NCBI GenBank assembly: GCA_039683515.1 | Contig: JBDKRG010000008.1 | Location: forward strand, 62,001 to 126,000 | Length of the DNA stretch: 64,000 bases | Reading direction: 5' to 3' | Source of the DNA: JAJFUE01 sp039683515 | GTDB taxonomy: Bacteria > Sumerlaeota > Sumerlaeia > MVZB01 | In this document: positions 18,889 through 28,113 of the stretch, in pieces | How the letters are laid out: every line of letters begins with the position of its first letter | Numbering within the stretch: position 1 is the stretch's first letter | Translations under genes and position numbers: made by a program | The notes under the pieces: generated by a model | Database searches by the model: none | Seen by the model: only the letters and a program-made list of their open reading frames with translations | Told to the model about the DNA's origin: nothing

Positions 18889-19545
18889 ATGAAACGCTTT
18901 TGTTTTTCAATGGCTTTGATGATGGCGGGCTGCTGCCTGATGGCGGTCACCGCGCGCGCGGCCGAATCGCCCACGGCCAACGCCACAGGCCCGGCGCAGG
19001 CGGCGCGCACGCCGCAAATCAAACGGGCGAGCCGGCCCACCTCCAATACCGTCCAGATCGGCCTCATCGGCAAGCCGGCTCCCGAGTTCGTCAAGATCAA
19101 GGGGTGGTCCAACTCGACGACGATCACGCTGGAGAGCCTGCGCGGCAAGGTCGTCATGCTCGACTTCTTCTTCCACAAGTGCCCGCCGTGCATCCGCGAC
19201 ATGCCGAAGATGATGGACGTTTACGAGCGCAACAAGAACCAAGGGCTCGTCGTGATCGGCGTGCACAGCGACATCGTCAAGGACATCCCCACGATGGAGT
19301 CGTTCCTGCAAAAGAACGCAACGGAGAAATGGGGCGGGCGCGCCATCCCATGGCCGATCGCGCTCGACGGCGGCGGGGTCGTCAAGCTCGAAGGCATGCG
19401 CATGACCACCGCCGGCGCCACCTGCGCCGAATACGGCGTCTACGTATACCCGACGAAGGTTCTGATCGACAAGAAAGGCATCGTCCGCGAATTCATCAAG
19501 AGCGTCGACCCCGAGCCGAGCATCCAGAAGCTGCTGAAAGAATGA
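18889..19545 (+). CDS. Exported TlpA/ResA-like thioredoxin
   Basis: About 218 residues: a signal peptide (possibly a lipoprotein signal, with M-M-A-G-C-C) followed by a TlpA-type thioredoxin fold starting G-x-P-A-P-E-F. The active site is K-C-P-P-C, and the cis-proline region appears as Y-V-Y-P-T-K-V-L-I-D. Such proteins reduce disulfides in the periplasm, often for cytochrome c maturation. The ATG at 18889 is chosen because GGGAGGGG lies 5 nt before it. It could in principle supply electrons to exported thiol or selenol proteins, but it is 6 kb from that cluster. Confidence 0.85.
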   Translation: MKRFCFSMALMMAGCCLMAVTARAAESPTANATGPAQAARTPQIKRASRPTSNTVQIGLIGKPAPEFVKIKGWSNSTTITLESLRGKVVMLDFFFHKCPPCIRDMPKMMDVYERNKNQGLVVIGVHSDIVKDIPTMESFLQKNATEKWGGRAIPWPIALDGGGVVKLEGMRMTTAGATCAEYGVYVYPTKVLIDKKGIVREFIKSVDPEPSIQKLLKE

Positions 19546-19594
19546 ACGGGATTCCAAAATAAGCGCAATCCCCGGATTCCGCGGGAGCTGATCC

Positions 19595-20242
19595 ATGGGC
19601 GCGAAGACCTGTATGCTCGTCTATACGGCCTCCAACGCGCGCGAGGCGCTCGCTGTGAAGCCGCGGCTGGACCGGGAGGTCACGCGCCAGATCGCCGGCA
19701 TCCTGTTCCCGGATGAGAAACTCGAGCCCATCGGGGAAGTCGCCCTGACCCATGCCCATCCGCCGGATCATGAAGTGTATATGGGCTGTTTCCCCGGGGT
19801 GTTGTTTGTCGCCGCCCGGGAGTTCGGCCTCGATCGCCCATCCACGCTGCCGCGGAGGTTCATCGATGCCGGCGGCAGCGGAACCGTCATCCTTCACGCC
19901 ATGCACAGCGCGGTCGATTGGTTTGCGTATGCGATATGGAGAGACGGCAAGATCGTGCGTTCGCTGAGCCTGTCTCCCGACAGCGGCATTCTGGAAAACA
20001 TCGGGGAGCGCCTGCCGTTCGAGGAACCATACTGGTCGGGAAAGTTTCCCGCGCTCGATGGCGATGAACCGAACATGGATTATCCGTTCCCGTTTCATCC
20101 CATGGAGCTTGGGGAAGCGGCCTTGAAGGACCAGTTCGGCTATCAGATTGAGGGCTGTGTCGATGCTTCGCTGCTCGACCCGGACTCGATCCCGTTGATC
20201 CGGTACAAGCGTCCTCCCTCGCCGCGGCCGAAGGCCTGGTGA
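19595..20242 (+). CDS. DUF6928 family protein
   Basis: A 215-residue soluble protein that starts MGAKTCMLVY, the hallmark of the DUF6928 family, with central G-S-G-T-V-I-L-H-A-M-H-S-A-V-D-W-F and a W-R-D-G-K-x-V-R-S-L-S-L-S-P-D-x-G segment. No function is known. GGGAG lies 7 nt before the ATG. It follows the thioredoxin gene by 49 nt on the same strand, so cotranscription is possible. Confidence 0.65.
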   Translation: MGAKTCMLVYTASNAREALAVKPRLDREVTRQIAGILFPDEKLEPIGEVALTHAHPPDHEVYMGCFPGVLFVAAREFGLDRPSTLPRRFIDAGGSGTVILHAMHSAVDWFAYAIWRDGKIVRSLSLSPDSGILENIGERLPFEEPYWSGKFPALDGDEPNMDYPFPFHPMELGEAALKDQFGYQIEGCVDASLLDPDSIPLIRYKRPPSPRPKAW

Positions 20243-20662
20243 CATGGCCCAACGCATCATTCCCCTGGACCAGAGTTCATTCGCGCCTGTCGCCGATATT
20301 CCGGAAATATGAATCGGCTGGAGTTAAGTGGACCGGCCCCGGAACACCCGAAACTCGAGATCACACAAACCGCAAAACGGCAAGTCGCGCAAAAAAATAA
20401 CGTAAATTCAATCATGTGAATGTTCCATGTGTCATGGGTGAAATGGTCTCTCCCATACATTAAAATTCATGAAATGTTGGTTGACAAGATTATATTGTTT
20501 GTTACATATTTCACATACTCAGTGCGATGTCGTCTGTTCCATGTGCCTGGCAATGCCTTGGGCTTGCGACACGTGTCTGAAGTCCGGCCATGATCCCAGG
20601 GGGAGGGGACATGCAGGTAATTCCCAATCCGGGAATACCAATTTCGTGCGAAGGAGCTTGCG
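20243..20662. other. Intergenic region upstream of the pseudopilin gene
   Basis: A 420-nt gap without a convincing gene. It contains a promoter-like pair (separate entry) and some AT-rich stretches around 20390-20520. Confidence 0.5.
20481..20508 (+). promoter_or_regulatory. Promoter-like site upstream of the pseudopilin gene
   Basis: TTGACA (20481-20486) and TACATA (20503-20508) are separated by 16 nt in an AT-rich stretch. The implied leader is about 150 nt. Confidence 0.5.
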
Positions 20663-21313
20663 ATGAGGCATCACGCATTCACTCTGATCGAGTTGTTGAT
20701 CGTCGTAGCGATCATTGCGATCCTGGCGGCGATCGCCGTCCCCAATTTCCTGGAGGCCCAGACCCGCGCGCGGGTTTCGCGCGCCCAGAACGATTTACGT
20801 TCGATGTCGTTGGCGATGGAAAGCTACCGCGTCGATAACAGCACGTATATCGCCTCCTACGGTGATTCACCGATACAACCACATTTCACGTGGCGCGCCG
20901 GAGACCATCGGCTGCTGACGACACCGATCGCCTACCTCAGCTCGATCCCGGCCGACATTTTCCGCCACATAGCGGGGAAAGTGGATGAAAATTACATGCT
21001 GTATACCGTCGCTTATCGGTCGACCGGGAACGATGTCACGGATTCCACCGTCTACCCGCATACCTCTTGGATGACATGGAGTATCGGCCCCGACAAGCTC
21101 GGGAATGCGAGCGGTTACTGCTCCGAGCCGAAGGTCATTCGGAACGAAGGTTACGCCGCGCCCTGGATCGGCGTGGATGAGAACGGGACGCCGATCAATC
21201 CGGGAACGCCCGCCAGCCCTTATAACGGCCTGCGTTACGATCCCACCAACGGCACCGTCAGCTATGGCGATATTTATCGGTTTGAAGGCGAAGCCAAGAC
21301 TCGCCGCAACTAA
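20663..21313 (+). CDS. Type IV pilin-like / type II secretion G-like prepilin
   Basis: A 216-residue protein with a class III signal peptide: M-R-H-H-A before the cleavage site, then F-T-L-I-E-L-L-I-V-V-A-I-I-A-I-L-A-A-I-A-V-P, with the conserved Glu at +5. The helix continues N-F-L-E-A-Q-T-R-A-R-V-S-R-A, as in pseudopilins of several candidate phyla. The C-terminal half has the short aromatic-rich strands of a variable head. AAGGAG lies 6 nt before the ATG. No other pilus or secretion gene is near, so it is an orphan prepilin processed by a peptidase encoded elsewhere. Confidence 0.9.
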   Translation: MRHHAFTLIELLIVVAIIAILAAIAVPNFLEAQTRARVSRAQNDLRSMSLAMESYRVDNSTYIASYGDSPIQPHFTWRAGDHRLLTTPIAYLSSIPADIFRHIAGKVDENYMLYTVAYRSTGNDVTDSTVYPHTSWMTWSIGPDKLGNASGYCSEPKVIRNEGYAAPWIGVDENGTPINPGTPASPYNGLRYDPTNGTVSYGDIYRFEGEAKTRRN

Positions 21314-21337
21314 ATCGATTTCGCGCGAGCCTGTCAT

Positions 21338-21372
21338 GGGCGGCCGGCAGTATGCCGGCCGCCCCTTTTTTT
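21338..21372 (+). terminator. Rho-independent terminator of the pseudopilin gene
   Basis: An 11-bp perfect stem (21338-21348 with 21354-21364), loop AGTAT, then C and TTTTTTT. It follows the stop by 25 nt. Confidence 0.95.
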
Positions 21373-21391
21373 ATGTAAATGGAGCCCTTCG

Positions 21392-22045
21392 TCAATTCAT
21401 GCACACCGCTTCGCGGCTGATCGTGATGTGATCGGGCAGGAGGCCGCTGGTTTGAATGAGGTCGTGTTGCTGGTCGGTGAGGATGATGAGGACGTCGCAG
21501 TCGTCGATCGTCATCCAATAGACCCATTCATCCGAGCCGGCTTCACGCAGCAGCGCGTTGAGCAGCTTGAGCACGTTATTGGCGGCGTGGTTCCACGGGT
21601 CTTCGGTGACGCTGCTGTCCCAGATCGGCCATGTCGCCCCGTTCAGCGTGACCGTGTATCGTTCGTCCTCGACGTAATCCTGGGTCACGGCGATGGCGCC
21701 CGGTCCGGCCTTGGCCGGCGGGATGTCCTTCGCGTCGCCCTTGCGCTTGAGGAATTCAAACGTTTCGCCGGTCGTGGGGTGACGGGCCGTGACGGTGACG
21801 TATTCAACCTCAAGGGCCAGGTTCACGCCCAATTCGCGCAGCGTTCCGGAAAGCTCGCCGAGCAGATTCTTCACCCCGCCGTAAAAAATCGTCTCGCCGC
21901 TCGTGCCGAGCAGCCGGCCCTCATCGGGATGAAAAATCGTCCCCCTCGCACCGGTTTCTTCCTTGAGGGCCGCGATCCGCCCGGGATCGACGAAACGGTA
22001 GAACCCGGCCGCGTCCAACTTGTCGAGCAGTTCAGGCAATTTCAT
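21392..22045 (-). CDS. Uncharacterised protein
   Basis: A 217-residue soluble protein, no signal peptide. It has a helical start (L-P-E-L-L-D-K-L-D-A-A), a Y-G-G-V-K-N-L-L-G-E-L segment, mixed strands in the middle, and D-D-C-D-V-L-I-I-L-T-D near the end. I do not recognise a family. It lies 6 nt after a GIY-YIG gene on the same strand, so the two may be cotranscribed. Codon use matches the neighbours. Confidence 0.6.
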   Translation of the reverse strand: MKLPELLDKLDAAGFYRFVDPGRIAALKEETGARGTIFHPDEGRLLGTSGETIFYGGVKNLLGELSGTLRELGVNLALEVEYVTVTARHPTTGETFEFLKRKGDAKDIPPAKAGPGAIAVTQDYVEDERYTVTLNGATWPIWDSSVTEDPWNHAANNVLKLLNALLREAGSDEWVYWMTIDDCDVLIILTDQQHDLIQTSGLLPDHITISREAVCMN

Positions 22046-22051
22046 CGAGCT

Positions 22052-22294
22052 TCACCACGGATGTTTCATTGCAAACGCGCGGCCGGAGCCGGATTTGAGG
22101 CAGTGCTCGAAATTCGATGCGCGCTGGTCGTCGTCGAACCGGATCGCGGTCACGATGCGCCACGGCACATATTTCGACGTATGCGGAGAGCCGCCTTGAT
22201 TGTGAGTGGTTATTCTTTCCTGGAGATTATCGGTGAGACCGACGTAGCGCTGGTTTGGGTGACTGACGCTTTGGAGGAGGTAGACGTACTTCAT
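22052..22294 (-). CDS. GIY-YIG nuclease family protein (UPF0213-like)
   Basis: An 80-residue single-domain GIY-YIG protein: Y-V-Y-L-L-Q-S as the GIY strand, R-Y-V-G-L-T-D-N-L as the YIG strand, then R-I-T-T-H-N-Q-G-G with the catalytic-type Arg/His, and a conserved E in S-N-F-E-H-C-L-K. Small stand-alone members of this type are common and mostly uncharacterised. Confidence 0.85.
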   Translation of the reverse strand: MKYVYLLQSVSHPNQRYVGLTDNLQERITTHNQGGSPHTSKYVPWRIVTAIRFDDDQRASNFEHCLKSGSGRAFAMKHPW

Positions 22295-22379
22295 TCGAAG
22301 TTACCGGCCGTCCAGAATAAACATCAGAATTTTGTGGATAAACCAAACCGAAGCGGTTGACCGACGTCGAGGTGAAGGT

Positions 22380-22736
22380 TGGTGGAGGCGGCGGGAATCG
22401 AACCCGCGTCCGAAATGCCTGCCAGAGCGGCCTCTACAAGCTTATTCGATTATTTGTTCTCGTCCGCCGAACGGGAATCGACACTCTGTCGACGAACCAG
22501 CCCGATTGATCTCGCGCGCGGAGCCTCGAGCAGCGACCCCTTTGCGCCAGCCTGCTGTTTGACGCCCACTCCAAAGCCACAGGCGAGCCATGGGTAGACG
22601 GGCTGCCTTAGGCAGCCAGGGCGAGTTGTTCTTCGCCAGTTATTGTTGCGCCAGGCCTGATTAGCGAGGGTGAGCCCGACAATCCTCGGCTTGCCACCTC
22701 TCCCACAGTACATCCCGTCGAAACCTTTACGCCCCC
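22380..22736 (-). ncRNA. ssrA: Transfer-messenger RNA (tmRNA)
   Basis: Read on the minus strand, the 5' end GGGGGCG pairs with CGCCTCC at the 3' end, which is followed by A and an encoded CCA. The 5' part has the canonical GTAAAGGTTTCGACGGG, and the 3' T-arm has GGTTCGATTCCCGCC. The tag reading frame gives ATITGEEQLALAA then TAA, ending in the expected A-L-A-A degradation signal. About 357 nt, a normal one-piece tmRNA that rescues stalled ribosomes with SmpB (gene not here). Confidence 0.95.
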
Positions 22737-22986
22737 ACCTGTCAAAGAACCCGGGAAAACCCGCCCCAAGCGGGGCCTCCCGAACCATATCCATGATAAC
22801 AAGTCCATCCGCGCCCGGCAAGCCCGCTCGGGGGGGCGGTTGCGGATTTCGGTTTGCGGATCGGGAGAAGCCGCCGGCGCCGGCCTACTTCTCGCTTGAT
22901 TTTTGCCGGATGCGGCGGTCTGATATGGTGTTTCATACCCCCGGCGGGGAGATGCGTTGCCACCTCCGCCCACGAAAGGCACTCAG

Positions 22987-24231
<1,245 letters not shown>

Positions 24232-24240
24232 TCCGGATTC

Positions 24241-24318
24241 CACGCAAAAGCGCAAAAAAGCCGCAAAAACAGCCTTCCCTTTGGCGTTTTTGCGGCTTTC
24301 TTTTTGCGCTTTTGCGTG
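24241..24318. terminator. Long bidirectional hairpin terminator
   Basis: An 18-bp perfect outer stem (24241-24258 with 24301-24318) is continued by a 12-bp inner stem (24259-24270 with 24286-24297), with a 3-nt bulge and a 15-nt loop. The stem is rich in A and T runs on both strands, and it lies exactly between the convergent argG and methyltransferase genes. Confidence 0.85.
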
Positions 24319-24323
24319 ACGAA

Positions 24324-25118
24324 TTATTTTTTCCTCGCCACAAATATTCCCTGCACGATCCGGCCCTGATGGGCGAGTTTCTGCATGAACTGCATTTCGC
24401 CGGCCATCCGCTGGAAGAGCTCGACGTTGTTGCCGATGATGTTCAGCGCGTCGTAGGTGAGCTGCGTGCCGAGCATGTTGAGGTAGAGATCGACGCACGG
24501 GGCGAAACGGTCGGTCGGCTCGGCGACCTCGACCGTGAGGTCGCTCTGCTCGAGCAGCCCGCGCCAGCCGGCGACCGTCTCCATGTTCGGGAATTTCATG
24601 AACGCGAGAAGGCGGTCGAGGTCGGCGTCGCTCATGCCGGGCTCGCCGATGACCCAATCCGTGAAGGCGACCATGCCGCCGCTTTTAACGAGGCGCGCGG
24701 CCTCGGCGGTCAGCCGCGGCTTGTCGACGACGTAGCACCACGCGTCCTCGCCCCACACGAAATCGGCCGAGGCGTCGGGCAGGCCGCTCGCCGTGACGTC
24801 GGCCGTGACGAAGCGGATCCGGCTGTCGAAGCCCTCGTTGAGGCAGCGGTGGCGCCCGAGCGCGATCATTATCTCGGTCGCGTCGACGCCGGTCATGCGC
24901 GCGACGTTGCGCCAGCGGGCCAGGAACCGCATCCCCGCCCCCGAACAGCAGCACAGGTCGACCCCCTCGCTGCCGGCCTGGATGCCGGCGCGGTCGGCCA
25001 GCGCCATCGAGCTCTGGAACCCGCCGATGTGGACCTGCTCGCCCATCACAAGCTCCCACAGCCGCCCCTCGGGCCCGCTGTAGACGTTGACGACGTCCTG
25101 AAGCGCGATCTGTATCAT
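24324..25118 (-). CDS. SAM-dependent class I methyltransferase
   Basis: About 264 residues. Motif I is present in a variant form (V-D-L-C-C-C-S-G-A-G), followed by G-V-D-A-T at the end of strand 2, D-A-S-A-D-F-V-W-G-E-D-A-W at strand 4, and a L-V-K-S-G-G-M-V-A-F-T-D-W motif III. The pattern resembles small-molecule methyltransferases of the sarcosine/dimethylglycine type. AAGGAG lies 6 nt before the ATG at 25118. It lies directly downstream of the selenoprotein cluster on the same strand, behind a strong terminator, so it is probably expressed separately. Confidence 0.85.
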   Translation of the reverse strand: MIQIALQDVVNVYSGPEGRLWELVMGEQVHIGGFQSSMALADRAGIQAGSEGVDLCCCSGAGMRFLARWRNVARMTGVDATEIMIALGRHRCLNEGFDSRIRFVTADVTASGLPDASADFVWGEDAWCYVVDKPRLTAEAARLVKSGGMVAFTDWVIGEPGMSDADLDRLLAFMKFPNMETVAGWRGLLEQSDLTVEVAEPTDRFAPCVDLYLNMLGTQLTYDALNIIGNNVELFQRMAGEMQFMQKLAHQGRIVQGIFVARKK

Positions 25119-25287
25119 TGTGGTCTCCTTGCGTAGCACACTGAATGAGGCGCTCCTTCAGAGCGCATGAACGTGTCTCGCCTTGATCCTGGGGCTGCGC
25201 CCCTGGCTGGTATCAAACGCGCCGTTGGCGCTTGATTCCCCGCGGATTCGGACCCGGGCATGCCAATCTCCCGATGGGCATCTCTCA

Positions 25288-25318
25288 CAAAAAAAAGCGG
25301 CGGGCCGAAGCCCGCCGC
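25288..25318 (-). terminator. Rho-independent terminator ending the selenoprotein cluster
   Basis: A 9-bp perfect stem (25297-25305 with 25310-25318), loop CGAA, and a run of eight T on the minus strand. It lies 25 nt after the true stop of the last paralog (25344), which supports reading through the UGA at 25464. Confidence 0.9.
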
Positions 25319-25343
25319 GTGGGGTATTCGGTTGTGCATTCGA

Positions 25344-26306
25344 TCACGGGGTGTACTGGGTCTTCGCCGTTTTGGTCTGGAACGGTCCCGCCTGGTACTG
25401 CGTGTCGATCGTGTAGCCGACGCCTTTTTTCGGACCGACCCATGCGGTCCTGCAGGTGAAGCCTCAGCCATACTCGAACTGGCCGGAGCCGGCCTTTTCG
25501 CCGTCGGCCGTCACGGCGCGCCACGTCGGGTTGGCGGGGCGCCCGTTCCTGAGCGGGATTTTGGTTTTGTTGCCAAAGTGGTGGATCCCGCCGAGGCGGG
25601 TGCCGGCGGCGTCATGGACGGTCAAGTTCATCTGCGCGGTGATGGTGTCGCTGAACCAGCCCTCGTCGACGTTGGTTTGAATCTCGATCTTGGGCGTGAA
25701 CGGCTCGCCGAAGACAAGGGGCGAAGAAGTTGAAGCGACCTTCAGCGCGGGCAGATTCTTGTTGCCGTAAACGCGCGCGAACCAGTGGTCGCCCTGGTCG
25801 TCCTGCTTGTCGAGGGCATACGAGATCAGGCGAAAACTGCCCGCCGGCAATTTGACTTTTTCGGCCGCGTCGTAAACGGTGACGGACGCGGTGGTCTTCT
25901 CGTCGGCGAGCACGGCCATGGCCACGCCGCGCGGCAGGACCGCCGTGACCCCTTCGGCCGGTTCGAGCGTGATCTTTTCGCCGTTGCTGTCGACGCCGGC
26001 GGCGAACAACTGATCGCCGACAAGGAAGTAACGCCCGAGTTCCTGCTCGTCGCCGAAGCCGTATTTGCCGCAGCTGATCATGACCGTGTCGGGCTTGGCG
26101 CGCGGATCGGCCGGGGCCAGGAAATCGTTGAACCGGCCGTTTTTATTGTTGTCAATCAATTGAAGACGGTATTTGACGCCATTCAGCTCGAACGATCCGG
26201 CACGCCGATCTTTGACGGTGGGCTCGAGCTTGATCTCGAACGCCCACGCCTGGGCCGCCAGCGCAAGGGCCGCGATCAGAAACATCGCCCGCAAGGTTGC
26301 GCGCAT
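25344..26306 (-). CDS. Exported selenoprotein, paralog 5 (short form; UGA at codon 281)
   Basis: The frame from 26306 reaches a UGA at 25464-25466 after Q-F-E-Y-G. It stays open for 39 more codons (GFTCRTAWVGPKKG, later Y-Q-A-G-P-F-Q-T-K) to a UGA at 25344. With selenocysteine at 281 the protein has 320 residues. It has a signal peptide (residues about 1-21, A-Q-A-W-A), an Asp/Asn loop D-N-N-K-N-G-R-F-N-D near residue 45, and beta-rich domains. Compared with paralogs 1, 3 and 4 it lacks the first 130-150 residues of the mature part. A SECIS-like hairpin follows the UGA (separate entry). The readthrough tail is homologous to the tails of the other four, which is the main evidence. Function unknown; a redox role for the U-x3-C pair is inferred. 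Confidence 0.85.
25432..25450 (-). promoter_or_regulatory. Bacterial SECIS-like hairpin, paralog 5
   Basis: Starting 14 nt after the UGA, GGACCG pairs with CGGTCC (6 bp) around the loop CAUGGGU, whose first base is 20 nt after the UGA. This fits the spacing and G-containing loop of bacterial SECIS elements bound by SelB. Confidence 0.8.
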
Positions 26307-26410
26307 GGGACTCGCCTTTCCGATACCGCGGGATTCGGTAACAAACAAATCGGGAACAACATGCCATGAATACACATGTCGTTCCCGATTTTCAATCGCC
26401 GAGTTTTGTT

Positions 26411-26427
26411 GGCCACGCCATGCGGCC
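26411..26427 (-). promoter_or_regulatory. SECIS-like hairpin after the 28-residue lipopeptide frame
   Basis: GGCCGC pairs with GTGGCC (one G-U pair) around the loop AUGGC, starting 14 nt after the UGA at 26441. Loop and spacing match the five clear elements nearby, but a second UGA lies at 26432, so recoding is uncertain. Confidence 0.45.
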
Positions 26428-26440
26428 GGCGTCAGCGGCC

Positions 26441-26527
26441 TCAGCCGCCGCAACCGGCAAGGAAAAAAGCGACCACCGAGCCGAGGAATACAAGAACCCA
26501 GAAAATCGCCGAACGCAATGGACGCAT
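26441..26527 (-). CDS. 28-residue lipopeptide, possible small selenoprotein
   Basis: A short frame with a strong ribosome site (GGGAGG 7 nt before the ATG) that encodes one hydrophobic helix and a lipobox-like end: M-R-P-L-R-S-A-I-F-W, then V-L-V-F-L-G-S-V-V-A, then F-F-L-A-G-C-G-G. It then meets UGA. The next codons are GGC CGC and a second UGA. If the first UGA were decoded, the peptide would end C-G-G-U-G-R, a CxxU motif, and a SECIS-like hairpin is in place. It lies between paralogs 4 and 5 on the same strand. Alternatively it is a plain small lipoprotein, or the remnant of a sixth paralog tail. Confidence 0.5.
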   Translation of the reverse strand: MRPLRSAIFWVLVFLGSVVAFFLAGCGG

Positions 26528-26565
26528 GGTAACGCCTCCCGGGGATGCTGCTAGAGACCGCGCGC

Positions 26566-26586
26566 GCCGCTTCGGGCCGAAGCGGC
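26566..26586. repeat. Palindrome GCCGCTTCGG-g-CCGAAGCGGC next to a stop codon
   Basis: A perfect 10-bp stem with a 1-nt centre, directly abutting the TAG of paralog 4. An identical element abuts the TAG of the GT4 gene at 59989-60009. Related hairpins after GTAGG lie at 12887-12910 and 13190-13213. Confidence 0.85.
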
Positions 26587-27996
26587 CTACCGGTCTGGAT
26601 GATACGGCACCCGGATCGGTTTTGTCGCGTACGGACCGAGGTCGTAGGTCGTCTCGATCAGGTATTTGCCGCCTCGCTGGGGGCCACGCCATGTGGCCGA
26701 GCAGCCGCCTCAGCCATACTCGTAGGAGCCCGCGGCCACCTTTTTGCCGTCGGCCGTGAACGCCTGCCAGGTTGGATTCTTGAGCTTCCGGACGTTCTGA
26801 AGCGACGCGGGCATGCCGGCGGCCCTGTCGTCGATTTGGTCGAGGCCGACCATGTTCGCGCCGGCGCAGTCCTTGACCTTGATGCGCATGACGGCCACAA
26901 GGTGCTCGGTGAGCCAGGTGCTGACGGTATTGGTCTGGACCGTGGGCTCGGAGGAGAACGGCTCGCCGAAGACGCAGGTCGTGGCGGAGGTCGCGTCGAG
27001 CCTGAACGACACCGGTTTTTCCCCCTCGCGCGCGGTGAGAACCCAGCGAACGCCCCTGTCGTCGGCGCGCTCGAGCTGGTAGGAGATCATCTTCCACTCG
27101 CCGGCGGGGAGGCTGACCTGCGCGGCCGGCCTGAACATCGCGACCGAAAGATCGCCGCCGGGCCGATCAAACGCCGCGCGGCAGACCGAACGCGGGAGTT
27201 TTGCGACGGCGTCGCCGCGGGCGGGCTCGAGCGAGAGCGTCTCGGCTGCCGAATCGACCTTGACCTCGAAGAGCTTGTCGCCGAGGACGAGGTATTTGCC
27301 GAGCGGCTGGCCGTCATCGCGGCCGAACTCGCCGCCCGACTTGATGAAGAGGGTATCGGCGGTGTCGCCGCTCGTGGTGGATTGAGTCGCGGAATGATCG
27401 AGGCGGCCGTTGATACCGCTGTCGACGAGGCTGATTTCGTAATGCGCGCCGTCCAGTTCGAACTCGCCCTTGTAGCAGCAGAGCGCGCGGATCGTGGCCG
27501 TGAGCGCCTTGTTCGGGTCGCCGGCGAAATCGGCGGCGCGAAAGCCGTCCCAATCGGCGCAGTAGAGATCGAACGAGACCTGACACAGGCGCTCGGCCGC
27601 GCCATGCTTCGTCTTCAGCTCGAAACTTTTCGCGGTGAGCATGGGCGCTCCGGGCACGCTGCTGCCGGCCTGGACCGGCGGGTCGTCGGTGAGATCCCGG
27701 TTGCCGTTCGCATCCACGCGCAGGCGCGTGTAGAAGCGCTCGTACCGGCCGTTGCGGTCGAGCATGAGGAGGTGCTCGGAGTCGCCGAGCCGGATCGTGC
27801 CGTAGAGCGGGAGCTTGCCGGTCGCGTCGGGCAGCTTGTAGCCGGCCGGCGGCGTGGTCGAGAGCTTCAGGACGCTGCTGCGCGAGACCGCGTCGCGATC
27901 GGAGAGCGGGGCATATTCCAGTTGGACGTCAATGGCCCGCGCGGCGGTTGGCAGCGCAACGGCGACGAGAACCAGAAGCGCGAGAAGCGGACGCAT
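26587..27996 (-). CDS. Exported selenoprotein, paralog 4 (UGA at codon 429)
   Basis: The frame from 27996 reaches UGA at 26710-26712 after G-S-Y-E-Y-G and continues 40 codons (G-G-C-S-A-T-W-R-G-P, later Y-D-L-G-P-Y-A-T-K) to TAG at 26587. Full length is 469 residues with Sec 429. It has a signal peptide (A-L-P-T-A-A-R-A), a first domain with a D-A-N-G-N-R-D-L-T-D-D calcium-loop-like motif near residue 100, a second with D-S-G-I-N-G-R-L-D near 195, and a beta-rich C-terminal domain ending in the Sec tail. Here the Sec and the next Cys are separated by two residues (U-G-G-C), not three as in the others. It is 117 nt after paralog 3. Function unknown. Confidence 0.87.
26682..26698 (-). promoter_or_regulatory. 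Bacterial SECIS-like hairpin, paralog 4
   Basis: Starting 12 nt after the UGA, GGCCAC pairs with GTGGCC (6 bp) around the loop AUGGC (loop starts at +18). Confidence 0.82.
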
Positions 27997-28067
27997 GATC
28001 GGGGCCTTTGCGATTTTCGATGACGATTACGAACACGAACCAATAACTTTCGTTGAGCGTTTTAACA

Positions 28068-28105
28068 ATCAGGAGCGGCATCGATCACACCGTGCCGCTC
28101 CTGAT
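28068..28105 (-). terminator. Terminator-like hairpin after paralog 3
   Basis: A 13-bp perfect stem (28068-28080 with 28093-28105) with a 12-nt loop begins 8 nt past the true stop at 28114. The following T stretch is weak, so it may act as an RNA-stabilising or partial terminator. Confidence 0.6.
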
Positions 28106-28113
28106 CTCATCCA

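Noticed and set aside
22380..22410. A stand-alone tRNA suggested by GGTTCGATTCCCGCC near the 22.4 kb T-arm
   Set aside because: It is the 3' tRNA-like half of the tmRNA; the pairing 5' half lies 330 nt away with the canonical tmRNA start.
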